64,000 bases of DNA from Sepioteuthis lessoniana (Eukaryota > Mollusca > Cephalopoda > Myopsida > Loliginidae). The stretch lies in NCBI GenBank assembly GCA_963585895.1, contig OY757904.1, positions 23,130,896 through 23,194,895 of the forward strand, given 5' to 3'. Position numbers and translations under genes: made by a program. A model generated the notes under the pieces. The model saw nothing but the letters and a program-made list of their open reading frames with translations. It was not told where the DNA came from and did not search any database. Shown piece by piece: positions 43,180 to 55,189 of the stretch (positions are counted from its first letter, which is position 1; each line of letters begins with the position of its first letter).

Positions 43180-43550
43180 AACGGCAATTACACAAGAATG
43201 TTGAGAGCAGTATTGAACAAGTCCCGGCGGCAACACCCCACAAGGCACCAATCATACGGCCACCTGCCTCCCATCGCGAAAACTATACAAGTTAGACGAA
43301 CCAGACACACAGGACACTGCTGGAAAGGAAAGGACGAACTCATCAGTGATGTACTCTTATGGACCCCCGCATATGGCCAAGCAAAAGCAGGACGACCAGC
43401 TATAACATACATACAACAGCTATGTGAGGATACGGGATGTAGCCCTGAAGACTTGCCAGAAGCAATGAATGATTGGGAGAAGTGACGAGAGAGGGTCAGG
43501 GATATCCGTGCTGGCGGCACGACATGATGATGATGATGATGATGATGAAG
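43180..43550 (+). mobile_element. RTE-like LINE 3' end (L15), well preserved
   Basis: Frame 43198-43485: MLRAVLNKSRRQHPTRHQS, TIQVRRTRHTGHCWKGKDEL, TYIQQLCEDTGCSPEDLPEA, then a stop in the EKW region. Ends GATATCCGTGCTGGCGGCAC then an uninterrupted (ATG)n tail at 43523-43547. Low divergence and a clean tail mark it as one of the younger insertions. Confidence 0.9.
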
Positions 43551-44265
43551 GAGCCAGTAGAGATTTTACGGGTTATCAGGTAAGTTGTCTGATCGATTGA
43601 AATTGTTGTTAATCACTAATTTTAACAGTGTCAAGTATTGAACTTGTGCACGAATCTCCTATTCATCCGTTGCCGGTCGGATTTCTGGTTCCTTGCTCGT
43701 GGGTACCGTATTTACGCCTTCTGTTTCCGGCTCAGAATATTTGCATTATATTAAAAGTTCTATGCATGTCTTTTTAGATGATACTGGCATTCTCTTAAAA
43801 TGTACTTCATGATATAAGGGTCATTGCCACGTACAGACTTGCCGTACGTGATGTCGCCTGTATCCGGTGACATGGAGTTATCATACTTCGAAAGTAGACA
43901 ACTAGTCTTGTGGAGGAATTGCCGAGAGGAGCCCAGGCCTCTATAGGTTTGGATCCAGTTCCTATTCACCTAGATTGGTTACCATACAAAAGTTAAAGAG
44001 CTTAGGTTGCCTTACTATTGACCCTTACATGTAGTAATGTCAATATTAGAATGATTGATAATGTTTCATCGATAGAACTAAAATATCCTATTAAACTTAC
44101 TTGTGTACACAAACAATAACAAACATGGCTACCACTGATAGAGACCCAGTTTGAAATAAGTTATTGGCATGATTTTGTCATTTCCAGGTCCTCACACACT
44201 ATATTTGCAGTAGATGATGACGCCTGTGTTCAGCCACACAGAGCCGTTATACTCCAAAAGTTGAC
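43551..44265. other. Unassigned region
   Basis: No family recognised. Confidence 0.45.
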
Positions 44266-44340
44266 GTTCTTCTAGGAGAATGGCTTTGGAATTAAATAAC
44301 CTACAAAGGTTGATATGTCATTAAACAACGAAACTAAACC
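44266..44340 (+). mobile_element. SINE B 3' end fragment
   Basis: CTTCTAGGAGAATGGCTTTG, AATTAAATAACCTACAAAGG, TTGATATGTCATT and a CAAA-type end. Head absent. Confidence 0.75.
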
Positions 44341-45015
44341 AAAAGTTGACTTATTGATTGGGCAGTCAGTTAATGAACGATTACTTCGTGGTGTCTTTGT
44401 TCACGTTTAACGTCATTTAAAACATTACGTAGACTTTTAGAAAGTAGTCAAATGTGGCTTGTAATCAAATGGTATCTGGTCGTAAATCGATAAGGTATCA
44501 AAAAGCGAACAGCCAGAAGAGGGACGAGTTAACAGAGTCTAACATTTCTTCCAGAGGGCTTGGTGTAACGAGATATGCTTGGACGGTATTAAAACGGCCA
44601 CAATTTATAGGTCCACCAGCTGAGGTGGTAGTGCGTGTGAGTTTTTCCTTGAACCCCAGCAAGATCGGATTATGTCATTAAGTTTATTTCTCTTTTTAGC
44701 AAGTTAACAAACGACCTCGTGAACGGAGAACAATGACCTAATCATAGATAAAAGAAGAGACGATACCTAAAAACGAAGAAGTAGGCTCACACGTGATTTC
44801 CGTTGCTCATTTCTTAATGATCCACAGCCTTAGGGATTAAATAGAGAGAATAAATCGACGTCAGCCATATTGCTAAAACGATAGTTTTTGTTTTGTTTTT
44901 TCCTCATCATTTGACGATTAGCTATCACAGACATATAATCGTCGGTGATTATGTTAAAAATGTAGGTTCCATGTGAATTAATAAAACACATACTTTGTTT
45001 TTCTCTTCTTTTTCT
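44341..45015. other. Unassigned region
   Basis: A 75-codon plus ORF at 44454-44681 includes a GGTGTAACGAGATATG word that may be a decayed A box; nothing firm. Confidence 0.4.
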
Positions 45016-45017
45016 GA

Positions 45018-45258
45018 CCCAGTGGGTAGAGTGTTCGCCAATGGACCGGGAGAGCTGGGTTCAATCCTAGGTCGCGTCATACCAAAGACTTTAAAATGGT
45101 ACTTGATACCGCCTTGCTTAACACTCAGCAATATAAGGTACGTATTAAGGTTAAAGTGGAGCAATCCTGGGAAAGAAGCAGCGCCCTCCACTAAACCTGG
45201 GTGTTGTAGCTATAGAAAAGGGAGCTTTCTGGTCGCCCTCGACTATGGTCGCTAACAA
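45018..45258 (+). mobile_element. tRNA-derived SINE, family D (D2), full length
   Basis: A box region AGTGGGTAGAGTGTTCGCC, B box GGGTTCAATCCTAGG, then the family D body to CCTCGACTATGGTCGCTAAC. About 240 bp. Confidence 0.88.
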
Positions 45259-45439
45259 CTTTTGCTATCTCTGAAAAAAAATCTTCTTTTTGGACGAGAT
45301 AATCATTAAGGATAAAAATGATTTTATTTCAAGTATATTATGGAAATAAAAAAAACGTAACGATACGCTGAATACATTTTATAATCTAAATTTAAACGAA
45401 ATATGATATAAAGCATCTTTTACATATTTGTATTAAACC

Positions 45440-45672
45440 AATCCCTCCGTGCAGGCAGGATACAACTCAAAGATTATTTTTTAAGCGGACTCTTATAGGT
45501 TTTCGTACTCGAAGTCTGATTCCACCCCCCCCAAAATGATTTATGAATACAATCTGCTCCCTTTTTACCAAAGAGAGAATATATAGATGCATATCTTTCC
45601 AAAGGGAATTCGTTCAGGATTTGATCTCGGGTCGCCGTGTTCATTTCCAACGACGACAACGATAATAGCTAA
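45440..45672 (-). mobile_element. Diverged SINE, family C
   Basis: Minus sense: GTCGTCGTTGGAAATGAACA (A-box side), GAGATCAAATCCTGAACG (B box), tail AGTTGTATCCTGCCTGCACG. A C run at about 45525-45532 interrupts the middle. Confidence 0.7.
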
Positions 45673-45679
45673 TATAACA

Positions 45680-46190
45680 AATGTTTAATAAAATTAACTG
45701 TGTTCAAACAAATGGTAAATATTATTTCGAATAATAAGTATTCGATAGCAATACGTGAAGCTATTTAGAATTATTTCTTTAAGCAGTACTTGAAATAATT
45801 TAACTGTGTACAAACAAACAATTGATATTAAATAGAATTATTGATTTTGTATAACCGTACTTGGAACAATATAAATGCGTTCAAACAAAAGAGTTCTTGC
45901 TCGTTTATAGATAACGTTATTTAGCATTAAAAACCCTAGAAAGTTTGATATGCCATAAAAACAAACAAACCAAACCACTTCTATTTAATATTGATCATTT
46001 GTTTACAGCAAGTTCAATGGTTTCAAGTATTGCTATTTAACACTAATAATCCAATTTGATATTAATCGTTTGGTTACACATTGATAAATAATTCCAAGTA
46101 TTGCCATTTAACATTACTAATTCTATTTATCATGTACCCCCATTCAATATAAATGATTTGCTCACATCTGTATGGTTTGAAATGTGTAAC
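45680..46190. mobile_element. A'-type subrepeats with a plus-sense tail, then a minus-sense body
   Basis: 45680-45980 is plus sense and ends in the tail (GAAAGTTTGATATGCCATAA plus a CAAAC-rich end). 45981-46190 shows body words in the opposite direction (TTTCAAGTATTGCTATTTAA). Two old A' copies meet tail to body. Confidence 0.55.
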
Positions 46191-46700
46191 ACAATAGTTT
46201 GGCTCGGCACCAATTATAACTCTATCGCTTGGTCTTGTACCAAATATTGTACTATGTTCGAGGGTCGGTTACCATTTGTGGTAATTTACAAAGCTTTTTG
46301 CTTAGATGTAGCACAAGGCCGCACGAATTGGGCACCTAATGAGAATCGAACTCACTCGTGTAGGTTTGCTAGTCTACCTTGCTAACCATTACACCACCCG
46401 AGGTTCCCCGGTTACCATTTGTGGTACTATCACTTGGTCCGGCACAAATGTAGTACTATGCATGGGTACGGTACTATAGTAACCATATCTTGGCGCGGCA
46501 CCACTGTAATTATATTGCAGTTTCCAATCCCTAACACTGATACCAGCACCAAATGTAATACCGTTGTGCACGACAACATTTGTGGTACCAAATGTAATAA
46601 TAACAATTGGTCTTATCCTGGAAACGGTGCCAAATGCTGTACTTTAGTTGTTAGGGAACGTTTACTTAGGTCTTATCCAGGTAACAGTAACAAATGCGTG
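46191..46700. repeat. Degenerate ~50-bp repeat array with GGTACCAAATGT-type words
   Basis: Variants of TACCAAATNTNGTACTATG and of TTGGTCYTRTCC / GGCACCA recur at irregular ~45-60 bp steps from 46200 to 46695. Interrupted by the SINE at 46284-46408. Function unknown; no ORF. Confidence 0.5.
46284..46408 (-). mobile_element. Short tRNA-derived SINE (family F) with 18-bp duplication
   Basis: Minus sense: GGGTGGTGTAATGGTTAGCA (A box) and GAGTGAGTTCGATTCTCATT (B box), then a short ~45-bp body ending in GCAAAAAGCTTTGTAAAT. Flanks are the exact 18-bp repeat cggttaccatttgtggta at 46266-46283 and 46409-46426. Only 125 bp in all. Confidence 0.87.
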
Positions 46701-47477
46701 TCCAGGTAGTTTGTTTATCATTGACTTTTGTGCCCACGTTGTGTTATGAAAGATCCACCGATAGGAAATGAAGCACTCCATCCGGAACTTCTTCAAACGG
46801 TTGGGGAGATTCGTTGGAACAAAGTTACCTGGGTGTTGGCTACTCAACGATAAGAAGAACTCTCCAACAATCAACAATCATTTATTGGAACTTAATCGTG
46901 TCAGTAATATGTCCAATATTTTTTTATAGAAATTGTTGCTTTATTATCCAGATATACTGTTCGATGTTTAGACAGCATACGAGAGAGAGATGATCTGTAA
47001 AGGTCTATGAACAGACACAAAGAGACATCCTAACCGAAGTCTAACCTCAACTGCTTCCAACTTACAACAGCTTCCAACAGATAACTTTTTCAAAATTCTC
47101 TAATTTTTTTTTTAAATTTAAATTCTGGATATCGGTACTATAATGTCTTCTCACTAACTTATTGCATCATCTCACACGTGTCTCCAATACCCTATTTTCA
47201 TGTCCTTAATCAAACTTGTGACAAGACATGAATTTATTTTGTTTACATTTGGTCTTCCTGTATAGAATTAACAGATCACATCTCCTTTTCGGGGTGTACT
47301 CGCTTGAACTTTCCAATTTGACTTACATTTCCGTTGAAAGAATTTAGTTAACTTAACAGCTAATTGAAAAACTCGCGGTTCAACTAAATTAGGTTATAGA
47401 ATGATAAATACAATCAACCATCACGGCTACTAGTCTCCAAGGAATATTGACTATAATTCTTAGTAAGTGATCAAGCA
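46701..47477. other. Unassigned region
   Basis: No family recognised. Confidence 0.45.
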
Positions 47478-47705
47478 CTTCTATTTGACCCATGTATAGG
47501 ACCCTAATAGGCTAACAGGTAGTATATCTCAGGGTAAGAGTGCACCTGGGAGTAATGGTGACAAAGGGCTACTCCACATTCATCAAAGCATCAATACTGT
47601 AGCCTAATCATCAGCTGCTCTTTTGTGTCATATATAGGGGACTCTTTTGTTGGATGTCTTACATTTCTTCAAAGGTGCAGTCGGCTTATTTTACAGTCGA
47701 CTGTG
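47478..47705 (-). mobile_element. A' head fragment
   Basis: Reversed head: CATGTATAGGACCCTAATAG, GAGTGCACCTGGGAGTAATG, AATCATCAGCTGCTCTTTTG, GGTGCAGTCGGCTTATTTTA. Confidence 0.65.
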
Positions 47706-47721
47706 TGGTATTTTGCTAAGT

Positions 47722-47748
47722 TTCTCTCTCTCCCTCTTTCTCTCTCTT

Positions 47749-47784
<36 letters not shown>
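47722..47784. repeat. (TC)n then (TA)n microsatellite
   Basis: CT-rich run followed by TA repeats. Confidence 0.9.
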
Positions 47785-48814
47785 ATTTTTTCAAGTTTAA
47801 GTAAGATTTTTTCTCAAATGGCAAATGGAATATTTTGGCAATTGGTTTGTTTGAATCGCGTCAAGGGGATTGGTTATTCTCTTTTTCTAACAGGTTATTG
47901 AGCTGATCTAGTAAGACTTTTCGCTAATGCTCTTTGAAAGAAAAATGCCGAAAGCTTTCTCTGTATTTAAAAACGCTTACTTTCAAAATCCACTTAATTA
48001 TTAGTTCTCTCGTCTATCACGAGAAATATTTGAAATAAACGAAAAGAGGTTAAATTGATCTATCAATCCCTCTTACATTGGCCTTATTGATGCAATCATT
48101 GAAAGCGTACTCTTTCATCTACTCGAAAGAAGCGCATATGAAATCCATCAAACCTTAGTCAATAAAATAAACTCCCAATGTATTAAACTGGCAGTAATCG
48201 AATTGATCTGTGATAGAAATAAAATCGGCATCCAGCTTCTCGATGAAGTGAACGGAGGAGCTCAAGGTAGCTGAGTTCCGATTGCGTTTCACCTCTCCAG
48301 TTGACTCATAGTTGAACCTTTGCACACGGTACTATTGTCATCTATTCCCTGCTCTTCAACTGGCAAACCCCACAATAATGATAACGTGAGCTTAACTTTC
48401 TTAGAACTTTGCACTTTCTATGTCGCTCCTGTTTTCGTTTCTCTTCATTCTGGCCCCACCTGAGCATTATTATTGATGGGTTGCTCTGAGATAAGTTCGG
48501 TCTAATAATTCCGTATAATACCACAGCGACGCTTCTCATTGGTAGCAGATATCCCTCCCCTGTCATGGCAGATAATGCAAGATCGAAGAATACACGTCAA
48601 AGTACTGACATCTTAGCATCTAATTCAGTCCAGCACCTGCTCTTCACGTACGTCACACTCATGTTCTCGCGATAGCCACCATCTTCTTCCCCTTCCTGCA
48701 ACACAAAGAGGCTTTTCACGAAATAGGCTCAAGTTGCAATGTCATTTGTCTGTTCTTATGGCTCAGGCGAGTGGGCCAGGTCGTTTATTGAAAAAGAGGA
48801 TAATAAGAACTGTA
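47785..48814. other. Unassigned region
   Basis: A ~320-bp stretch at 47930-48250 has a composition that could be old coding sequence, but I could not assign it. Confidence 0.4.
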
Positions 48815-49131
48815 TTGTACTTTCTCCCTTTGCTTATGTATCTCTTCTGTTTCTTTGCTTTCGTTTTCTTTCTTATCAGATTTTTTTTAAATAAGTGTGA
48901 TTGTTTTTTTTTTCCTGTTTTTATTTTCATTCAAATCCATTTTTATATCTATTTCTTCTTATCTTGCTTTCTTTTTTTATTGCATCTTCCTTCCTCACTT
49001 CTCTTTTCATACTTTGTTCGTTCTTGGTTTTCTTTGTTTTTTTTTTCTTTTTGCCTGTAATATTTCGGCTCACTTTTCTTTTTTTCTTCTTTATTTCTTT
49101 CTCTTCACATTTCTTACAAGTATTTACTTGT

Positions 49132-49179
<48 letters not shown>

Positions 49180-49231
49180 TCATTTCTTCTTTATTTCTTT
49201 CTCTTCACATTTCTTACAAGTGTTTACTTGT

Positions 49232-49299
<68 letters not shown>

Positions 49300-49335
49300 T
49301 TCACATTTCTTACAAGTGTTTACTTGTTCTTTTTT

Positions 49336-49367
<32 letters not shown>

Positions 49368-49960
49368 TTTCATTAAATCTGATTGTTTTCTCTTTCGATG
49401 TTATTCAGATCCAATTTTCTTTGATTCTCGCCTTTCTTACTCGTCTTTAATTTCTTCTTTCTTTTTCCTCTTGCTCTTTGTTCTTTCCTTCTCTTATTTT
49501 TCTTTCTTACTTTATTTCTTTTTAATTTTCTGTCTTGTTTTTTTTTCCATTAAACTTGATGATTTTTTCTTTTGTTATCATTCAGGCCAAATTTTCTTTC
49601 TTTCGTTTATATATTTTTTTTTTCTTATTCGTATTAAATCTTTCTTTCTTTCTCTCTTTCTGACCCCTACATTTTAAAACATTTCATCTTTTTCTTCGTC
49701 TGGTTATTTTTTGATAAGCTTTCTGTTATTATCTATTTCTATTCGATTTCTTCATTTTCAATTACTGACCGACTGATTTGTTTTCCAATTTCTTTCTTTT
49801 CTCCATCGCTATAAATATTCTTTTAATCTATTACACTTTTTTCTTATTTCTTCTCTTAATCATTCCTGTTTTTTTTTTTTTCCTTTTTTATCTTCTTACC
49901 TATCTTTATGTCATGTCTATAATCTTTTCCTCATCTTCTACTTTTCTGTGATTGTCTTTC
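48815..49960. repeat. T-rich tract with (TTCT)n arrays
   Basis: Pure (TTCT)n runs at about 49131-49180, 49232-49300 and 49335-49368 are separated by a ~45-bp spacer repeated three times (TTCACATTTCTTACAAGTGT then TTACTTG). Long F/S/L-rich ORFs over this tract are composition artefacts. Confidence 0.9.
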
Positions 49961-50424
49961 TTATAACAGATGGACAGAACATTACACTATCTTAGAAGAA
50001 AAATACCCACGAATCTGATGCCATATCGGAAGAGTTAATGAACTAATAACTTTATGAATAACTCAAGAATTCCTTCGTCACCTGTTTTAATTTGGATTTT
50101 TTGTAGAGTAGACCTGTTCAACTACAAAGATAATCTTTGATTGATGGCCAAGTTATGCTGAAAGCAGCGGTTTCTCTCAGTTAAGCAGTGCTGAGACTGT
50201 TGTTTCTGAAATAGATGACCACTTAGCAATGAGTTTAGTAAGCAGCCTGTGGATTGGGTGTCAGACTAAAAACAAGTTAGTAAATAAGAAGTCTTCTTTT
50301 AATTTCCAAAGTCTGTTGAGGAGGCTTAGAATACGCTGACTGTCTCCTCTGTAGAAAGGTAATCCTCCAAAGATTATAAGCAGATATGATACGAAACTGT
50401 TCCTTTTCATTGCGATTATTCTCA
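49961..50424. other. Unassigned spacer
   Basis: Nothing recognised. Confidence 0.45.
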
Positions 50425-50810
50425 GGTCTACGCTGACCCAGAATGGTAACACCTTGTAAGGTCCTATCTATGTGTCAAATTGAACTGTTTGATATTTAAA
50501 CTGTGTGCAAACAAATGACTTATGCTAAATAGTTAGAAATAGAACTTTTTGATAATTTAGCAGTAAGTAAACAAATGACTGGTGTTAAATTGAATTGTTA
50601 GTGTTAAAAAGCAAAACTTGTAACCACTTCACTGTCTACAAACAAATGGTTAATATGAAATAAAATTATATGTGTTATAAATTGAAATAACCGAAACTAG
50701 TTTACCGTGTAGATAGAATATCAATACTTGGGTGCAAACAAATTTGTTCTAACTCATTTAAAAATAAAATTATCAACACAATAATCTCTTACATATCGTT
50801 TATATTTATT

Positions 50811-51426
50811 TTTTTGTTTGTTTCTTTGGGTTTTATGACATATCAACCTTTGTAAGTTATTTGATGCCAAATCCATTTTTATTCAAATAATCAGTTTTAT
50901 TTTAAACAATTCAGTTTAGCATAAATACACAGTTTAATTGTCAAAAACATTTCTATTTCAAGCAATTCAGTCTTGTCAAACAGTTCAAATTCAAAAAACT
51001 GAGTTCAGTATAAGTGTAGTTTTTTGTTTATACAGTGTTATATGTCAAAACAGTTCTATTTCGAACAATTAAGTTTAGCGCAGTTCAGTTTGAATGTCAA
51101 AAACATTTATTTCAAACAAATGTTTTGCATAAATACGCTGTTTACACTCCAAAACAGTTTTATTTCATGCAATTCATTTAGCATAAGTACGCAGTTTAGT
51201 TCTATTTGACTAATAGATAGGGCGCTATCAGGTTCAACCTCTTCGGGGTCGAGTGGAACTGGGAGCGATGGCAATGAGGATGTGTTCAGCATTCCCCAAA
51301 GCTCTAGCATCACTGGAACCTCACTATCGGATAGTTTAGTGTCATATCCAGGACACTAGTTGGGAGTGTCATATACCTCTTCAGATGTGCAGTCAGCGTA
51401 TTCTGCATCCCCAGCCGACTGGACAA
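50811..51426 (-). mobile_element. Composite retroposon family A (A10), full length
   Basis: Tail at 50811-50880 (TTTATGACATATCAACCTTT), subrepeats 50890-51195, reversed head 51200-51426 (GGGCGCTATCAGGTTCAACC; ends cagccgactggacaa). Duplication tatatttatt at 50801-50810 and 51427-51436. About 616 bp. Confidence 0.87.
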
Positions 51427-51564
51427 TATATTTATTTCAATGTTTGCAACAAATGACTAATTTTATATTGCTACTGTTACATAAAAGTACTTGAAACTAC
51501 TTAACTGTGAACGAAAATAATCTCAGGCTGGTCTAAAAATGTTATTGACAAAATGTTTACAAAT

Positions 51565-51915
51565 CATATATATTTAATATATATCTATAAATAGGATATG
51601 ACATTAAATAACCTACAATGGTTAATATGCCATAAAAACCGACCAAACTAAATCATATCTAATATATATGTATAAATAGGATACGCCATTAAATATCCTT
51701 CAATGGTTGATAAGCCATAAAATCCAACCCAACCAAATCTTATATATCTAATATATAAGTATAAAGACGATATATCATTAAATAACCTACAATGTTTGAC
51801 ATGCCATTAACCCCAGCCAAATCATATATATTTAATATGTACGCATAAAGAGGATTTGGCGTTGATTAACCTACAAAGGTTGATATGCCACAAAACCAAA
51901 CCAAACCAAACCACA
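51565..51915 (+). repeat. Tandem array of four retroposon tail units
   Basis: Four ~85-bp units each carry a form of ATTAAATAACCTACAATGGT, TGATATGCCATAAAA and a CCAAC/CCAAA run, joined by AT-rich TATATATCTAATATATA. Starts near 51590, 51672, 51757 and 51838. The last unit is closest to the family A tail. Confidence 0.8.
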
Positions 51916-52730
51916 TTAGACCAAGCCAATTGGTGTGGTTGTACCTGTTAAGGCCCCATTTATGTGTTAAATAGATCCGTTTAAAAACATTTATATTCGA
52001 TTGTACCGTGTAAAAAGTATTAAGAAATAACTAAACAAAAAATAGAATTATGAACAGAAAATGAAGATGATTCCTTCACTTACAGACATAAAAAAGCTCC
52101 GAATGTTAAAATTAATCGATTCCTTTTCTACTTATTATGTATTAGATAAAGTAGTATTCATGCTGTTAAACATGGTTGGAGATTTGTTATTATTAAATAT
52201 ATATTTCATGTTTCTTCTTCTATCACTATGGTGCTCTCTCATTGTAAACTATTGATTTGATACTAATATAAACCATGTTGCAATAAAACTGCTTCTCTTC
52301 TGTCAAGGCCAATATTTAATATTTGTATAGTTCATGTGCAACGTTCCAAAAAAGCCGAAATGAACGCAGGGTATGCGACTTATCAGAAAACATTTCGATT
52401 TTCTAAAAAAAGTTTCAAATTGGACAAACCTCTTTTTATCTTTCAAAATATATTTTCGTGGTAATATCAAATCTCGAGAGTTTAATCCTGTCCTCTTTTT
52501 TCAGTAGTAATTGTTTAAACGGTAATCTTTTATTTCCGGTGTTAATATTGCTTCCGGTATACTCACATATGTTCTGAACATTTGTTGCGTAGCGGGCGAC
52601 ACCTGATTATTGTGTAAATGACTGGTTACAGAAACGTGTTACAGACGCGATAAAGGAAAATGTTTATCGATAGACGAAACTGATTATCGTGGGAAATCGT
52701 GAAACCGACACCATTTCGTTGAGAAGCAAA
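51916..52730. other. Unassigned region with a short A' fragment
   Basis: 51945-52010 resembles the A' head/body junction (TGTTAAGGCCCCATTTATGT). The rest is unassigned, including a 64-codon hydrophobic ORF at 52061-52255 without family. Confidence 0.4.
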
Positions 52731-52739
52731 CATGCAATA

Positions 52740-53148
52740 GACTATAACATATCTTAATCGAGTAAGGAGAGATACTTTTAATAGAAAAAGAGAAAATAAA
52801 ATAAGAATGAGAGAGAAAGAGAGACAGAAAGAGACAGAGAGAGACGGAAAGACAGAGCCACCGATACAGCGACACACAAATTCAGACAGATTATAACATA
52901 GTCTTGTTCAATTTGAATAAGAGACTTTTAATTGAAAAAGAGACTAAAAATAATTTTAATCAGAAAAAGTGAATATTAAGAGATGAAGAGAGATAGATTG
53001 TTGGAGATAGAGAGAGACAAACACATACAGAGACAGGGATACAATAGAACATAATCCTATTCTGTTTGAGAAAGGAACATTTGATTGCGAAAGAGACAAA
53101 TAAATAATGTAACCCAGTTAGAAAAAGTGACTTTTAAGGGAGAGATTG

Positions 53149-53229
<81 letters not shown>

Positions 53230-53240
53230 ATAACATAATC
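52740..53240. repeat. Purine-rich degenerate repeats and (CA)n(GA)n
   Basis: Recurring words GAGACTTTTAATTGAAAAAG, ATTTTAATCAGAAAAAGTGA, GTTAGAAAAAGTGACTTTTA resemble those of the 55.2-56.06 kb array. Ends with CA repeats 53155-53179 and GA repeats 53180-53226. Confidence 0.7.
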
Positions 53241-55189
53241 TTACATTTTTGAGAAAGAACAAAGGGATTATAAAATAAACAGTTAGTGAAAGATAGTATA
53301 GCTTTTCACCTTCTCAAGGTTACTCTAAAGATCAATCTAAGTCATGAAAATTATTGAGAAAAAGTAAACATTCAATTATGGTTAAAGAACACAGAAAAAA
53401 TAACAATGTTCCTTTAGTGTATGGATTTCTCGTTATCTATTATCTTAATGATCGTTTCGAGGAGTCTTTTGTGATGAAGGAATAAAGGTATGTTTTACAT
53501 TTAAAACTCCTTCTTCTTACTCTCTTCTCCAGTTCGCTACCGTTCTTTTGCTCAAGAAATTTTTCAAGACCACATAATTTGTGGCGACTACACCACGTGG
53601 CGTTTAGAGTAACAGTCGTCGGTGTAACAAATGGAATTGGTGAGCCGAGTTTTAATCCTAGTAAAATCTGTTTCTGTTTTATTTCACGCAAATGTTTTTG
53701 GGAAAAGAATGAATTTATCTGTTTTACTTGCAACAACTGGAAAATAGTAAAGAAGGCCGGGTGTTACATATTTGACCTTTGACAGGCCATGCAAGTTAGG
53801 TGGATATCAAAACAGGGTGTACACCTGTGTCTTAGAGTAAATGAAAGACAGCAGAAATGTCACGTGAACTGAGTGGGTAGCATGCCGGAAGGAAGAGTCA
53901 TCACAAGGTGCGGAGGCGTCTGCAAAGATTATATAACGGCTGAGGATTTCGACCCTGGGTGAGGGAGAGAGAGAAGATGAGAGCTGGCGGAAGAGTGACT
54001 AAAATGAGAGAAGAGTTTGTAATGCACAAGACGTGCTAAATCGAAAATGGATACGGTTCCAGTAAAAAAATTGGAGTCCCTTGCTGAAGGCATCTGTAGT
54101 CAAGAAACAAATAGACGCTAAGATGATGAAATGCTCAAATTAATGCATAGAAATATGAAGAAACAGGCTCACTAAGTCGAAAGCTGGTATGATCCTCAGT
54201 TATAGAAGCTGAGATAAGTGGATGTTTAAGTCGGCCCTGTGCCAGCCTCGTTGAAAACAAAACAAAAAGAAGCGATTCACTAAAATTTCCGTATCTCCGT
54301 CTGGTGTATATCATAGCGGTCCCGAGTCTCTCCTCACGCAACTATTTCGCAAATTAATTCCCTACTTTTTGTTATAAACAAGATTTGAGGTTATATTTTT
54401 ATTAGTGTTATTGTCTCTTATTCCTGGTATACGACATGAGGTTCTTTAAAGCAACCACTCTAGGAGAAAGAAAAAAGAACTTTACTCCACTTAAAATTGA
54501 ACCTTGTGTCACATCCTGATCGTAGCGGATTCATTGGGTAAATTCAAAACATCACCTGATAATTTATATAAAACTTGTATAAAAACGATTACAAATATAA
54601 ACATCCTTATTCGTATTGTTAGCATGTGTAATCAGCACGGTCTTTTCTACCGTAAAACCGTATTTCCAAAATCGCCTGATGATATCATTATATAGCAATT
54701 ATTTTACACACTAAACAGTCCATTGATTATACCATGATTTTAAATGATATCCTTGTATATATAGATAGCGATATTTAGATATACAAGAAATTGTCATTAC
54801 CTTATTTGATGAACAAATTGAATAGAGTTTAAGTACAAATTATCTAATTTTAGTTTTGTTATAGAACAACGACATATTCAACCTATAGGTATCTTTTATA
54901 ATAAGTGAAAAGTTATTTTGAATTATCTACAAAGAGGGATTAGGAAAAGGTGAGCAGTATTGTAGTAAACATGATCGAGATTTCGATTTAAGAATCTCGT
55001 TGACGAAATAAATGAAATCTATTTCTATGATATCTGCAACATGTATGTCATTGTCAGAATTTGCAACTTCCCCAGAAAATATTATTAACTACCTACAATG
55101 TATGAGTTGCTATGAATTACGCGACTGAACTTGTACAAGGTATCTGATAAACTGCATTTTCGATTATGGTTTATGGAGGATTTTCATGA
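53241..55189. other. Unassigned region
   Basis: No repeat family firmly recognised in ~1.9 kb. 53580-53670 may be an old tRNA-like head (GGTGTAACAAATGG, then GAGTTTTAATCCTAG). ORFs of 60-98 codons show no family. Confidence 0.4.

Larger units (their letters stand above)
50425..51915 (+). mobile_element. Old A' retroposon hosting A10 and ending in repeated tails
   Basis: Plus sense: head remnant CAGAATGGTAACACCTTGTA, GGTCCTATCTATGTGTCAAA, body subrepeats to about 50800, interrupted by A10, body resumed at 51437-51560, then four tail units to 51915. Confidence 0.65.

Noticed and set aside
48734-49677. Long overlapping ORFs (up to 258 codons) rich in Phe, Ser and Leu
   Set aside because: They lie over T-rich DNA and (TTCT)n arrays; the open frames follow from composition.
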